The notes below the pieces were generated by a model, which searched no databases, was not told where the DNA came from, and saw nothing but the letters and a program-made list of their open reading frames with translations. The position numbers and the translations under genes are program-made. A DNA stretch of 64,000 bases, from NCBI RefSeq assembly GCF_963169125.1, contig NC_084795.1:262999042-263063041 (forward strand), written 5' to 3'. The DNA is from Humulus lupulus. Lineage: Eukaryota > Streptophyta > Magnoliopsida > Rosales > Cannabaceae. Position 1 is the first letter of the stretch; each line of letters starts with the position of its first letter. Of this stretch, positions 36,178-47,471 are shown one piece after another.

Positions 36178-37160
36178 GATCCAAGGTACCTTATAGGAAA
36201 CTGAATCCCATAAGGAAAGACATAAGTAAGAAAGACACGAACAAGTTCTGTCGTTTCCATAATGACTACAGACATGACACCAACGAGTGTAACCAGCTCA
36301 AGGGCGAAATTGAATTTCTCATCTGGCAAAACCATCAAGCCATGAGAAGGTTTGTTCGAAGTCCTACTGATCAAACCCAAGCTGCAACTCCAAATTCAGA
36401 TGCACCAGCTCAACCATTACAGTCAAATATCATACTTGGTAAGCTAGATATGATATAGGGAGGACCACATTTGGCAGGAAAAAATAGATAAGCCTTAGAA
36501 CACTATGCTCGAACACTTCGCCATGAACCGGTGAATGAAGTACTGGCAGTCGAGGAGCATACCCCCAAAACCCCTCGCTATGAATATAAGCCAATAATAT
36601 TCACTGAGGATGGCGCCACACATGTAATATTTCTGCATAATGATCCTTTGGTAATCGAGGCCCAGATTGCCAACATGATCATGGCATAAATGATGATAGA
36701 CCATGGTTCCTCAGTGAACATTCTGTTCAAAAAAACCCTTGAGAGAATGAATCTGTCTGTTCGAGACCTAGAACTGTGCACGCAAACTTTATATGGTTTT
36801 ACCGGAGAAGGGTTGACTCCATTGGGAACGATCAAGTTAGCGGTAACAGTAGGAACTGCACCTACAAATTGCACAGTTATATGACAACATTTGTTGTGGT
36901 AGATATTCCCTCGGCCTCCAATGCCTTCTTAGGTAAACCGATCTTGATCGACTTGCGAGTCGTAACATCTGTATTTTATCTCATGATGAAATTTCCTACC
37001 AATGCCGTGATTAGATGTGCAAAAGGAAATCAGAGAGAAGCTCAAGAATGCTATAACTCTTCCATTATAACTGCTACTAAAGGCTTGGCCATGGCCAACA
37101 TGATATTTGCTGGACCAACGAATAGCAAGCCAACAGCGGAGATGGGAATAAGAAACATCG
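36178..37160 (+). pseudogene. Tat gag zinc finger and protease
   Basis: It resumes gag with KFCRFHNDYRHDTNECNQLK (about 36245-36305), a Cys-His-His-Cys finger typical of Tat gags, followed by EIEFLIW. The protease shows MMIDHGSSVNILFKKTLERM (from 36690), the Asp-X-Gly-Ser active-site segment, after a TAA at about 36687. It continues with LYGFTGEGLTPLGTIKL and, after a frameshift, SNAFLGKPILIDLRVVTSVF (about 36905-36980). Stops and a frameshift make it inactive. Confidence 0.75.
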
Positions 37161-40151
37161 AGTAAAAAAGTAATGCATCCTCAAAAGAGGCAAGAAACTC
37201 CAAATAGGGAGTTGCCCAAAGCGAGGGAGAAGATATTGATCCCCGCTTTGGGGACTTTGATACTGGGGTGGGACCTACTGAAGACCTGGAGGTAGTCCCA
37301 CTTAACCAGAACAAGCAGACGAAGACAGTCAACATTGGAAGTAGTTTAGCAAAGAAAGTCAAATTTGAACTCGTAAACTTCCTAAGAAACAATCAAGACG
37401 TATTCGCTTGGTCACACAAAGACATGGTTGGAATAAGCCCATAGTTATCATCCATGCTCTAAATATAGACAAAGACAACTTTAAGCCTGTACAACAGAAA
37501 AGATGGCTGCTCGATAAAGAGAGATCGAAGCCTTTAAAAGAATAAGTCCAAAGGCTAAAAGAAAATAGGTTTATAAGAGAAGCCTTCTACCCCGATTGGG
37601 TTTCTAATCCAGTCCTAGTACCAAAACCCAATGGCTAATGGAGGACTTGTGTAGATTTCACTGACTTAAACAAGGCATATCCAAAGGATTGCTTCCCCCT
37701 ACCAAGAATCGACCAGCTAGTCAATGCCACGACAGGGCACAAAATCCTCACATTTATGGACACTTATTCAGGGTACAATCAGATCAGTATGCACCCTCCT
37801 AATGAGGAACATACCAGTTTTATAACTGACACATGATTGTATTGTTATAAAGTAATGCCTTCTGGTCTAAAAAAACTGGCATGACGTATCAGTGACGGGT
37901 AAATATGATGTTCAGAGACCAAATGGGAAAAAACATGGATGTCTATGTTGAGGACATGTTGGTAAAATCAAAAGAGGTTGAGGGGCACATGAAGAATCTA
38001 TTAGAATGTTTTGCCGTCCTTAACCATTACAAAATGAAGCTTAACCTTTTAAAGTGCTCGTTTGGGGTAAGCTCGGGCAAGTTTCTTGGTTTCATTGTCA
38101 ACACAAGAGGTATAGAAGCTAACCCAAAAAAAAAAAACAAAAGCGTTGATCGATATGAAATCCCTGACCAAGATAAAGGAAGTATAAAGTCTAATGGGAT
38201 GAATTGCAGCCCTCAGTAGATTTGTCTCAAAGTCCACTGACAAATGCGTACCATTTTTCAACTTGCTAAGAAGAAATAGCAAGTTTGAATGGACGGAGGA
38301 ATGTGAAAAAGCTTTCCAGGAACTTAAGAAACACTTGACCCAACCTCCAGTCTTGTTGAAACCTATTGAGGGGGGAGTTCTATACTTGTATCTAGCAGTC
38401 ACTCAATACACTTTTAGTGTAGCCCTAATCTGAGAAGTAGACAGGACCTAACATCTGGTATATTATATAAGCAAAACGCTGGTCAGGGCAAAATCACGGT
38501 ACCCATTAATTGAAAAATTGGCTTACTGTTTGTTGCTTGCAGCAAGAAAATTAAGGCCCTACTTCCAAGCTAATGCAATCACAGTTTTAACCGATCAACC
38601 TCTCAAGCAAGTTCTGCAAAAGCCAGAGGCATCTGGTCGATTACTTAAGTGGGTCATCGAGCTTGGACAGTATGACATTACCTACCATCCAAGGATTGCT
38701 ATCAAAGGGAAAGCTTTAACATATTTTATTGTTGAATGCACATGAATACAAGAAGAGGATGAGTAAACAAAAAAGCCTGAAGACAACGAAGAAAAAATTC
38801 CCATTTGGAGGCTAATCGTAGATGGATCCTCTAATGAGCATAATTCTAGAGCTGGACTTATACTTATCACACCTAAAGGACATTTTATTCACTGTGAGCT
38901 AAGGTTCAACTTCAATGCCTCAAACAATGAGGCAGAGTACGAATCCTTGCTAGCACGAATACGACAAGCTAGAGATGTTAAAGCTGTGGAGGTAAACATA
39001 AATAGTCATTCACAACTGTTCGCGAATTAGGTGTTGGGAGAATACCAAGCTTAAGGAATAAAAATGGCATCCTACCTCAACAAAGCGCAAGATCTCCTGG
39101 CACAATTAAAAAATTTACCATCCAACAAGTGCCCCGTGACCAAAATTCCAATGCAGGCGCCCTAGAAAAACTCGCAAGTGCCAAGGAAGTAGACACCCTA
39201 AACGTAATACCAATTGAGCACTTGTCCCAACCAAGTATTAATGAATTGGATCAAACACTACTGCTCGATAATACTCCCTTCTAGAGGACTCCTATAGTCA
39301 CGTACCTAGAGCATGGCACATTGCCTTAAGACAGAAATGAAGTACGAAGAATTTCAAGGCAATCTGCTAGGTACATGATTATTGATTGAGTAATGTACAA
39401 AAGAGGGTATTCTATGCCTTTGATCCGATGTGTTACTAAAACAGAAGTCAAAGTGTTAATGGTAGAAGTGCATGAAGGATTTTGTGGCAACCATGCATGG
39501 GGTGAAAAGTCTAGCCAAGAAGATACTTAGAACAGGATATTTTTTGCCCACGATGAATGAAGATTCTATGGAGTATGTCTAAAAATGTGATAAGTATCAA
39601 AGATTCTCTGAAATCCCTCGAGCAACGCCTAATGAACTCAAAAAAAGACAAAGTCCATGGCCATTCGCAATATGGGGCATTGATTTGATCGGGCAATTCC
39701 TAACACGAAAGGGTGGAGCCAAATTTGCAGTGGTTGCGGTGGATTACTTTACAAAGTGGATCGAAGCCGAACCACTGGCTACAATTACTTCCTAAAAGGT
39801 GCTCGATTTCGTAGTAAAAAACAACATATGTCGATATGGGCGACCAAAGAAGATCGTTTCAAATAATGACACTCAGTTTGAGAGCAACACATTTAATGAT
39901 ATTTGTATAAGGCATGGTATCACCCAAAGCTTTTCCGCAATTTCCCATCCCCAAGAAAACGTACAAGTAGAAGTTGTCAACAAAATCTTAAAGGACACAA
40001 TGAAAAATTGTCTTGAGCAAGCCAAGGGAAATTGGTCGGATATTTTGTTGGAAGTCTTATAGTCATATCGAACTACTACTCGAATCTCAACTGGACATAC
40101 TCCATTTTCCCTAGCTTATGGATATGAAGCAATGATACCAGTTGAGTTAAC

Positions 40152-40185
<34 letters not shown>

Positions 40186-40550
40186 ACAATCACATTGAAG
40201 AAGTACAGATGACCAGGATCAAAACAACCAATTATTAGCTGAAAAAGCTTGACATGATTGAGGAGCAAAGAGAAAAATCATAATTGCGAGTGGCTGCTTA
40301 CCAGCAAAAAGGAGCCAAATACTTCAATTCTCAAGTCAAGAGTAGAAAGTTTGCCCCATGAGATCTAGTATTGTGACAAGTGTTCCAAAATACTAGGGAT
40401 CCTGCACCAGGAATTTTGAGACCAAATTGGGAAGGACCATATCAAATCGTAGAAGTACTACAACCAGAAGCATACAAACTTGCTCGACTAAATGGTGAAC
40501 TAATTGCAAGATACTGGAATGGTGAACACTTGAGAAAGTATTATCAATGA
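37161..40550 (+). pseudogene. pol: Tat pol: RT, RNase H, aRNase H, integrase
   Basis: In order: a linker; RT with YPDWVSNPVLVPKPNG, LNKAYPKDCFPLPRID, SGYNQISMHPPNEEHTSF and the catalytic box as YVEDMLVK (37940-37966), where the family has YVDD. RNase H follows (38220-38740: ITVLTDQPLKQVLQKPEA). The second RNase H has VDGSSNEHNSRAGL (about 38820) and NASNNEAEYESLL. The integrase has FAVVAVDYFTKWIEAEPL (about 39725-39780), VSNNDTQF where the family Asp is expected, and QVEVVNK (39965). The C-terminal tail ends HLRKYYQ and TGA at 40548-40550. A 33-base C run (40153-40185) interrupts the tail. Many stops. Confidence 0.85.
40153..40185 (+). repeat. Homopolymer of 33 C in the integrase gene
   Basis: Thirty-three consecutive C follow GAGTTAACA, in the segment just after AYGYEAMIPVEL where Tat integrases normally continue coding. 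On the minus strand it is G33. In frame it would read poly-proline. Either a true expansion or an assembly or sequencing problem. Confidence 0.9.
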
Positions 40551-41148
40551 ATACTGGTCGAAGGCACGTTTTTCCCACTTAATTTGACAAGCATTATTGT
40601 TAATCCACTCTACTTGTAAAAGAATGATTATTTCCTAATTTCTTATTTTTTTGGTTGTAAGGCACGTATTGCCCATGTTTTTTTACCACAAATTATTACT
40701 CTGACAATTTTGTTAAGTTATATGGTTAACATGCACATTTTGCCCTTAATAAATGACCAATAACCTAGTTCAATTCAATTCTTTATGTTTTTTCTTCAAA
40801 AACATGCATTAATCGTAGAATTTTTAAATTCAATAGACATGTTTTGTCCATTTTGTTATGAGATATATGCAAGAGAGTGTGCTTGAAACACTCATTATTG
40901 CCAATTTTGTTATTAAATAAGCATTACTTAACATGTGTGATTCTTAAACAAAATTCCAAGCATATTGCTATATGATACAATATTTGAGCAGTTGTGTTAG
41001 CTTAAGCAAGTCTGGTTATTTGGAAAGTGACTTAGGACTGACATCCTCGATCACTTGGGGGACACATAGGATATACATGAAAATTTTAAAAAGTTTATAC
41101 AGTATTGTGCTTCGTCTAGTAAGGACATATAAAATAATAAATCTTATA
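40551..41148 (+). other. Start of the Tat 3' untranslated region
   Basis: AT-rich DNA without a coding frame. It includes CACTTGGGGGACAC near 41052, a purine-rich run that could precede an LTR, but the following 90 bp do not resemble the 5' LTR at 31144. The sequence stops at the copia LTR at 41149; TTATA at 41144-41148 would be the copia target duplication. Confidence 0.5.
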
Positions 41149-43018
41149 TGTTGGGGTTTTATACCCTAATTAAAACCCAATATATTTGTAATCTCATTTT
41201 ATTATCAATAAAAGAATAGAAATAAATTTTTGACTTGGTCAATCACTTTGCGCATATGTTTTATTTTCATGATTATTTGTTTAATATAAACTTCTATTAA
41301 ATCCTGAACATATAGCTAATCATATTTATAGTGACGTAATCACAGTGGAATATAAATATGATTATATGTTCAAACACAAGTTAGTCCTAAGATTAGTCAG
41401 TGGATAGGAATTACACTGACTTGCCAATCTATGATATGATCTACTTATACATTGCAGTATTAGGGTCGGTCCAGAACATTAGCAAACTAGAAAAGATCAT
41501 ATGTATTTTTTACATCGGACTGGACCGATATTGACTGTAGATAGGATAAGTAAACATATCGTTATTATCTATTCTAGTCATATCATATAGTTGACCATAG
41601 GTCAATTCAATCTCAATTTTGAGTGGTTATAATTCTAATTGATTGTATTATTCGAGTTCTTTGACTTGTTCGTTACCAGCTTGCCCTACGGACTAGTCCA
41701 TACTTACATCTCGGGAACTCGGTAGTATAATTGAGTAGGCGTGTTAATCATAGATATGAACATATATAGCTTCTGATGATGAAGTAAAACGATGGTTTCC
41801 TTTTAGTTTGGTTCAAGGTGCTAAATGATAGAGATTTCATTTTAGTAATTAATATCATTTACAAGGAACTAAGTGTTTTAAGGATAAAATACAATGAAGG
41901 GTAAAATGGTATTTTAGTCTCATCTCATTGTAAACCGTCTATAGAGGATTGAGTGATAATTATGGTTGTAACAATGGATAACTCAACGTGTCTATATTGC
42001 TTATAGAGTGTTCTATAAATTCAAGAATGCAATTCTAAGTCTTTAGTTATGTCACGAGGAATTAATAAGTTAGTAAATTTATTTGTTGAATTTATGATAA
42101 CAACTTGATTTCATAGGCCCATGGTCCCCACTGTACCTTGGATAAAATCATCTAGATAGTCTCAACTAATTAGTTTAATTATCAATTAGAATTATCAAAG
42201 TTGACCATGTCAATTTTGGATAGTTTCACATAGTTATGCAATTTAGAGAAAAAATGAGATTTTAGGGCAGATTTATTAATTACGCTAAATTGGTGTCTAA
42301 ATTAATAAATAAGTTTAAATCAAGGTTCAAATTATAAATAATTAATTTGATAAAGCATTTAAATAATTATTTGATTAATTAATCAATAGAAATTAATATA
42401 GGCCTTGATTTTAACTCCAACGAGCTTATAATTAAATGAGAAATTTCACGGGCCTAGAGTCCATGAGAATTTCAACCTAATGGCTGAAATTATGTATCGC
42501 CATAAATACCCAAAACTGTTACACTGTGTATTTTAAAATAATGCAGGACTCGCTAATCAAGCCGTTTGAACAATAATGTGTTCTTAAAGTCAACTATCAA
42601 GTTAGGGTTAAAAGATTTTGATCATAAACAGTTAATTTCTATTAAATTAGACGTTTGGTACATGGGACCAAAAAACAGGATTTAAGAGACAATTTACAAC
42701 TTTCAAAATGTTTAATACAAACAACAACCACTCTAATGGCATAATACAAGTTTTAGGCCTCTGTCGCCGTGCTTTCCCTTGACTGTGGTAGTCGAGCAGC
42801 TGATTATGTACACTTCGCCCCCAGAGCTCTCCAACTCATGGTTTGTCCAGCTTTCCTTTACCTTTACCTGCACCACGTAGCACCCGTGAGCCAAGGCCCA
42901 GTGAGAAAACCATAAACAGAAGTAGCATCTATTCAATCTCAGAACAAGTTAAACAAAAATCCAACGAATTATAAGCATCAAGCTAACAACGATAAACATG
43001 TGCTTTCAAGGATATATC

Positions 43019-45166
43019 TGTAATGTCCCAAAATTTACTAATAAGGCTTAGGACCTTGATTAGCGTGCCTAAAGGGTAATAAATTATTTAATATGCTAAT
43101 ATGTGAATTTAATGAATATGTGATTAGAAATGCATGTTTAGGTGAATTAAATATGCATGTGGGCCCCATCTGGTTATTAGGGGCAACTTTGTAATTTTAG
43201 CCGTTGAGGGTATAAATGTGATAAATATGATAATTTTGATATAATTGTGATATATCTGTGTTGCACGATCCGAGACAGTCCTAGGGAGCGGTTAGCTAGA
43301 AAGTCACAACGGGGTCGAAAGTCTGACTCGGGGCGAGTCGAGGGGTATTTCGGGTATTAAATATTTTATTGAGTTATCGGGATATGAAAATAAATATTCG
43401 AAGATATATTCGAGGTTGGAATGTCTAGGAGGGAATATGGGGGGAGTTTACCATTTTGCCCGCAGGGACGTTTTTGGTACCCCGAGTCTTGAGGTAACCT
43501 TATAGACTTAAGCTGAATAAAACAAAATATACTCAGTTGGAACTCTCTAAACCGACCCTGCTCTTCTCTCTATCTCTTTTGTTTTCTCTTCTTTGGAAGC
43601 TAGGGTGAAACTTTGGGAATTACTCAAGGATTAAGGGAAAATTCAGCTGTGATTTTTGGAGCTTTGGAGGCTAGGAGCTTGGGCTTAGAAAATTGATTTG
43701 GGGATTCATTTCTGTCCAAGGTAAGTTTCTTTAACATGATGAGTTATGTTGAATTACTGCTGGTTTTCTTATTAAGATGTTGGAATATTGCATGTATATA
43801 GGTAAAGAATCATCTATGGGTTTGATGAGGATTTAAGCTTGAATATCTATTGTGTTTTGTTGCTGAAACCATAGTATAACTTCTGAGATTAATGGTTTGG
43901 ATTGTTGGTTTGTTTTTGGGGATAATTGGATGAGTTTTTGTGGTAAAAATTGTGTGCTTTTCTGGGCTTAAGGGGTTAGGCCGTGGTGTTGTTCTTGCTG
44001 AGCCGCGGCCCCTTAGAACTAGAACTTGGAGCGTCTGAAATTGAAGGCGCGTCGCGGCGCCCTTCAGCAAGGGCCGCGACGCGTGTGGGCTGTTTTGAGG
44101 CAGGGCCTCGAGTTGAGTTGGGGGCCGTGGCATGGGTCCCTAGAGCTTCAGCGCTTAGAGTATTTTTGGGTTTTTAAGAGGTTTTAGGCTTAGGAATTCA
44201 ATAGTTAAGGCTCGGTATGGATTTTATCACCCAGATTGATAGAATTCAATGTCCCGGAGACTAGAATTATGACCTAAAGCTATTTAATGGATTGGAACTT
44301 GATGGATGGATATTGTTGGTGCGTTGTGACTAGGGTTTCTGCGAGGCTCGAATTAGGAGACTGTGCTCGGGATATCGGTGCCTGGAAAGCTCGGGACACA
44401 GGTAAGAAAACCACTGTTCCCATAGAGCTTGTATGCAGGGCCGGGCCCTATATGATTACGTTGTAGGGCGTAACCCTTTGATTGAGTTTATTCATGTCTA
44501 GTATGTGCTTTATTATGCTATGTATGCATATGTGTAAATGTTCGGCAAGAGCCGGGAACAGCAAGGGGCCGGGAACGACGTTAGGAACATGGAGTGCAAG
44601 GCCGATTGCGGCAAGTGACCGGAAACAGCGTTTAGCACGCGGAGTGCGAGTTGCTAGGGTGAGACCCTAAAGGATACCTGGGATGGCATGGCCGTATGTG
44701 TTCAGCCTACTGATGGCCTGTTTATATGCTAAGTGTTTGATATGCGTGTGTTATCTGCCTGAGAGGGTTTTCTTGCTGGGCTTCGGCTCACGGGTGCTCT
44801 ATGGTGCAGGTAAAGGCAAAGGGAGAATCGACCAACCTTGAGTATGGCGAGCGGGACGAGCGGCGCATACATGTCCGGTCTATCTGGTTGCCATGGCCAG
44901 GAGTGTTTTTTTGGGAGATGATTGTACAAAACCTGTTTTTGTCGTTTAGTCGACTCTAACTAGATTTTGAGTTGTAAATATTTCTAAACAATAATTTTGG
45001 GATCCTGAATGTTTTATGCTTTCTAATTTTTAGTGAAAGGTTTATTCTCAAGTTTATGACTTTGACTGTGATTTAACTACACTTTGGTCTTAAACCTCGA
45101 TTAGCGAGTAAATGCAATTTTTTTAAAACTCACTTAGTAACGGCTCTAAGGCAGTAGGGCGTTACA
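43019..45166 (+). repeat. Solo LTR, family B, plus orientation (2,148 bp), TSD ATATC
   Basis: It runs TGTAATGTCCC to GGGCGTTACA with perfect ATATC duplications at 43014-43018 and 45167-45171. It lies within another member of its own family in the opposite orientation. Reading forward, it has a CT-rich stretch (43555-43595), a GC-rich tract (43980-44140), CAG/GTAAGAAAA at 44399-44408, a minisatellite (about 44530-44650) and the LTR box (44772-44822). Confidence 0.95.
44402..44809 (+). other. Putative LTR intron (408 nt)
   Basis: CAG/GTAAGAAAA is a strong donor and the box GGTGCTCTATGGTGCAG/G a plausible acceptor. Between them is a CCGGGAAC-type minisatellite. The same order is seen in the E1 LTR (30260-30812) and the Tekay LTRs (51817 down to 51457 and 59194 down to 58834). 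No transcript evidence is available here. Confidence 0.4.
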
Positions 45167-47371
45167 ATATCAAACTAGTAATAAAAGGGCTCAGGGTCGG
45201 CTCTCTTAGGTCGAGCCCTCTGTTTACTCAGCTGACCCCGACTCACAGTGGTCGAGCCACATCCATTGCACTTATCATCAGCCCTGACTCTCTTAGTTCG
45301 TTCATTCTCGTATATCACAACAATCTTACAAACACAGTATAAGCATTCAACTATTGGGAACATCAGTCCCATACTCAACCACACAAGGGTGAAATTTTCT
45401 TGCCTCGAATCCTGAGCAAAGAATACTGAATGGTCCCGAGCATGATCCTCAGTCCTAAGCCTTAGCGATAAACCTAGTCACAGCATCAAAGGGCAATCAT
45501 CAATTCTAAACCCAAATAAATACTTAGGAAACATTAGCTAGCCACCGGGACCTCGATTTCTACCAAATCGGGTAGTAGAAATCGTCCCGAGCAGTTAGGT
45601 TCGAACCCCCGAGCCTTACCAAACCCAAAAACCAGCCTAGGCTAAAATCCCCTAGGCGGGCCGCGACCTGACCCTAAGGGTCGCGATGTACCCCCAAGAC
45701 AGAGACATAACCCCACGCATTTGGGGAAGGTAGGTCGCGACTTGCCCCCTAGGGTCACAACGCGCCCTCAAAATAGAGAGCCCTCCTAGGGCATTCTGGG
45801 CATGCGGGCTGCGGTGCCCATGAGTTGGGTCGCAGCGCGCCCCCCGATACCCAGAATTTTTTGGGTTTTCCTCAACATTCTTCCCAGCCAAAGTCCCACA
45901 ATTCAAAATTAACAAGCCCCCCAACCAAAAATCAAGCTCATCTATGAGTTTAGGACTTTTAATCACATATTTTAATCACAAAACCTTAACAATCCTACTA
46001 AAACCACTACCCCAACTCAGTAGTAATTCATCACCCAATATTCAGCTTAGTTCCACCCCAACAACTAGAATTCCCAGCAAACAATACATGGTTCTTACCT
46101 TAGTTGTGGCTTGGATCCCCAAGTTTTTCCTTGTCCCCTTCTAGCGTCAATCTTCATTCCTCAAGCTCTAAGTCTTAGCCCCTTTCTTCAGCAGTTCAAG
46201 CTTTAATCACAAGAGGGAGTGAGGGAAAAATCGTGGGTGAGAGAGATGAGAGAGAGCTATGAGTTTCTACTACTTTCTAGTTTATTTCCTAAGCCTTCTG
46301 CGTATATCCTACCCCATAATAGACAATTTTGCCCCTCCAAGCTTATTAGTCCTCTAATTGCCTCTAGGGGTAAAATGGTCATTCCGCTCTTGGTTCCTGC
46401 TAATTCCTCAAGTGTTCCAACTATTTACCAATTAACCCCATCATGTCCAATTAATTACCCCATACTTATTCAATATCTAATAAATCCCCAAATTTTCCCT
46501 AAATTCCCAAAATACCCCTAGGCTCCCCCCGAGCCGGGTATTAAACCTCACTGTGACTATTTCGCTAATCTGCTCACTAGGACCGTCTCAAGCTATATAA
46601 TGCAAATATATCCACATAATAATGTGGTCTCAACCATTTATCACACATAATCACATTTATGCCCTCAACGGGCTAAAATTACAAATATGCCCTTATAAGC
46701 TATAAAGGGCCCATATGCATATCTAATACTCATAAACATGCATATAACATACTCACATAGGCATATTAATCATGCATGCCACATAGTCACGCATTTAACC
46801 AATTCAACACACATATAAACCAATTATGCCATCTCGGCACGATTTTTAAGGTACTAAGCCCTATTAGCAATTTTGGGTCGTTACATATTATCTATTATTT
46901 TAATGACTTTTTAATTAAAATAAATGACCTATTTGAGCCTATAAAAGGAATGCTAAATGAGAGGTGAAATAAGATGATCAAAAGATCTATTTTTGATGTT
47001 TTAGGGTTTTAGACTCTCTCTACAGCAAAAGTCATTTTCCAAGCCTCTGAAGTCTCTTCTTTTTGTGTCTATCTCATGTGTTGAGAATTTCCCACTCTGG
47101 TCTAGGTGATTCTAAGGATACTTTGGAAGGCTGTGAAGAAATTTGAAGATTGTTTCAGTTTCTTGGTGATACCCCTGCGACAGAAAGGATAAAAGGGTTA
47201 GAGAAATGAAGGAAGGACCAATACATTCCGTTGTGTATAAATGTAAGTGTTGTTATCATTATCTCTGTTTAAATTCAATTATAGAAAAATATTCTAGGTT
47301 TTCTTATATTAATTTGTTTAATATTAGATTTACATGGAAATAAACAAGACCTTGTATAAGTTTTCCCAACA

Positions 47372-47386
47372 AATGGCCTCAGAGCC
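47372..47386 (+). other. Copia priming-site region, used as LINE target
   Basis: AATGGCCTCAGAGCC follows the LTR end. It resembles TGGTATCAGAGCC with two changes. Half of it lies within the 14-bp LINE target duplication; the leader continues at 61587. Confidence 0.6.
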
Positions 47387-47389
47387 TTT
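47376..47389 (+). repeat. LINE target-site duplication, left copy
   Basis: GCCTCAGAGCCTTT runs into the T stretch that is the reverse complement of the LINE poly(A) tail. The right copy is at 61573-61586. Confidence 0.9.
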
Positions 47390-47471
47390 TTTTTTTGATA
47401 AAAAAGAAGAATATATTCCACCAAACAAATTACACCAGCTAGTTCAATGACCAAACCACACTCACAACAGC

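Larger units (their letters stand above)
31144..41148 (+). mobile_element. Tat-lineage Ty3/gypsy element, defective
   Basis: LTR, PBS, gag, protease, RT, RNase H, second RNase H and integrase follow in order on the plus strand. Gag is split by a solo LTR at 33986-36172. The element runs into the copia insertion at 41149, so its 3' end probably lies beyond the window. It is the same clade as the remnant at 1-5047 but in opposite orientation, and the two differ much in sequence. Confidence 0.85.
42493..46885 (-). repeat. Solo LTR, family B, itself interrupted
   Basis: It starts TGTATCGCC and ends GGGTCGTTACA on the plus strand. Left flank AATTA and right flank TATTA differ by one base. Without the nested copy (43019-45166 plus 5-bp TSD) it is about 2,240 bp, the family length. 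The LTR box is at 42855-42906. Its GTCGCG-rich tract (45655-45850) and GA-rich tract (46205-46258) lie to the right of the nested copy. Confidence 0.9.
41149..47371 (+). repeat. Copia 5' LTR, split by a solo LTR
   Basis: The left part, 41149-42492, starts TGTTGGGGTTTTATACCC. The right part, 46886-47371, ends TTTTCCCAACA. The sum is about 1.83 kb. The right end is followed by a priming-site-like sequence. The interruption is a family-B solo LTR. The LTR has no protein-coding frame. Confidence 0.8.

Noticed and set aside
41045..41148. 3' LTR of the Tat element
   Set aside because: A purine-rich run occurs, but the following bases show no resemblance to the LTR at 31144-31678, so only untranslated DNA is claimed.
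44530..44650. CRISPR-like repeats
   Set aside because: Short irregular GC-rich units without constant spacers in a plant LTR; a minisatellite explains them.
45652..46521. Open frames of 100 codons or so on both strands
   Set aside because: They sit in the GC-rich and GA-rich parts of a family-B solo LTR and have no domain or conservation.
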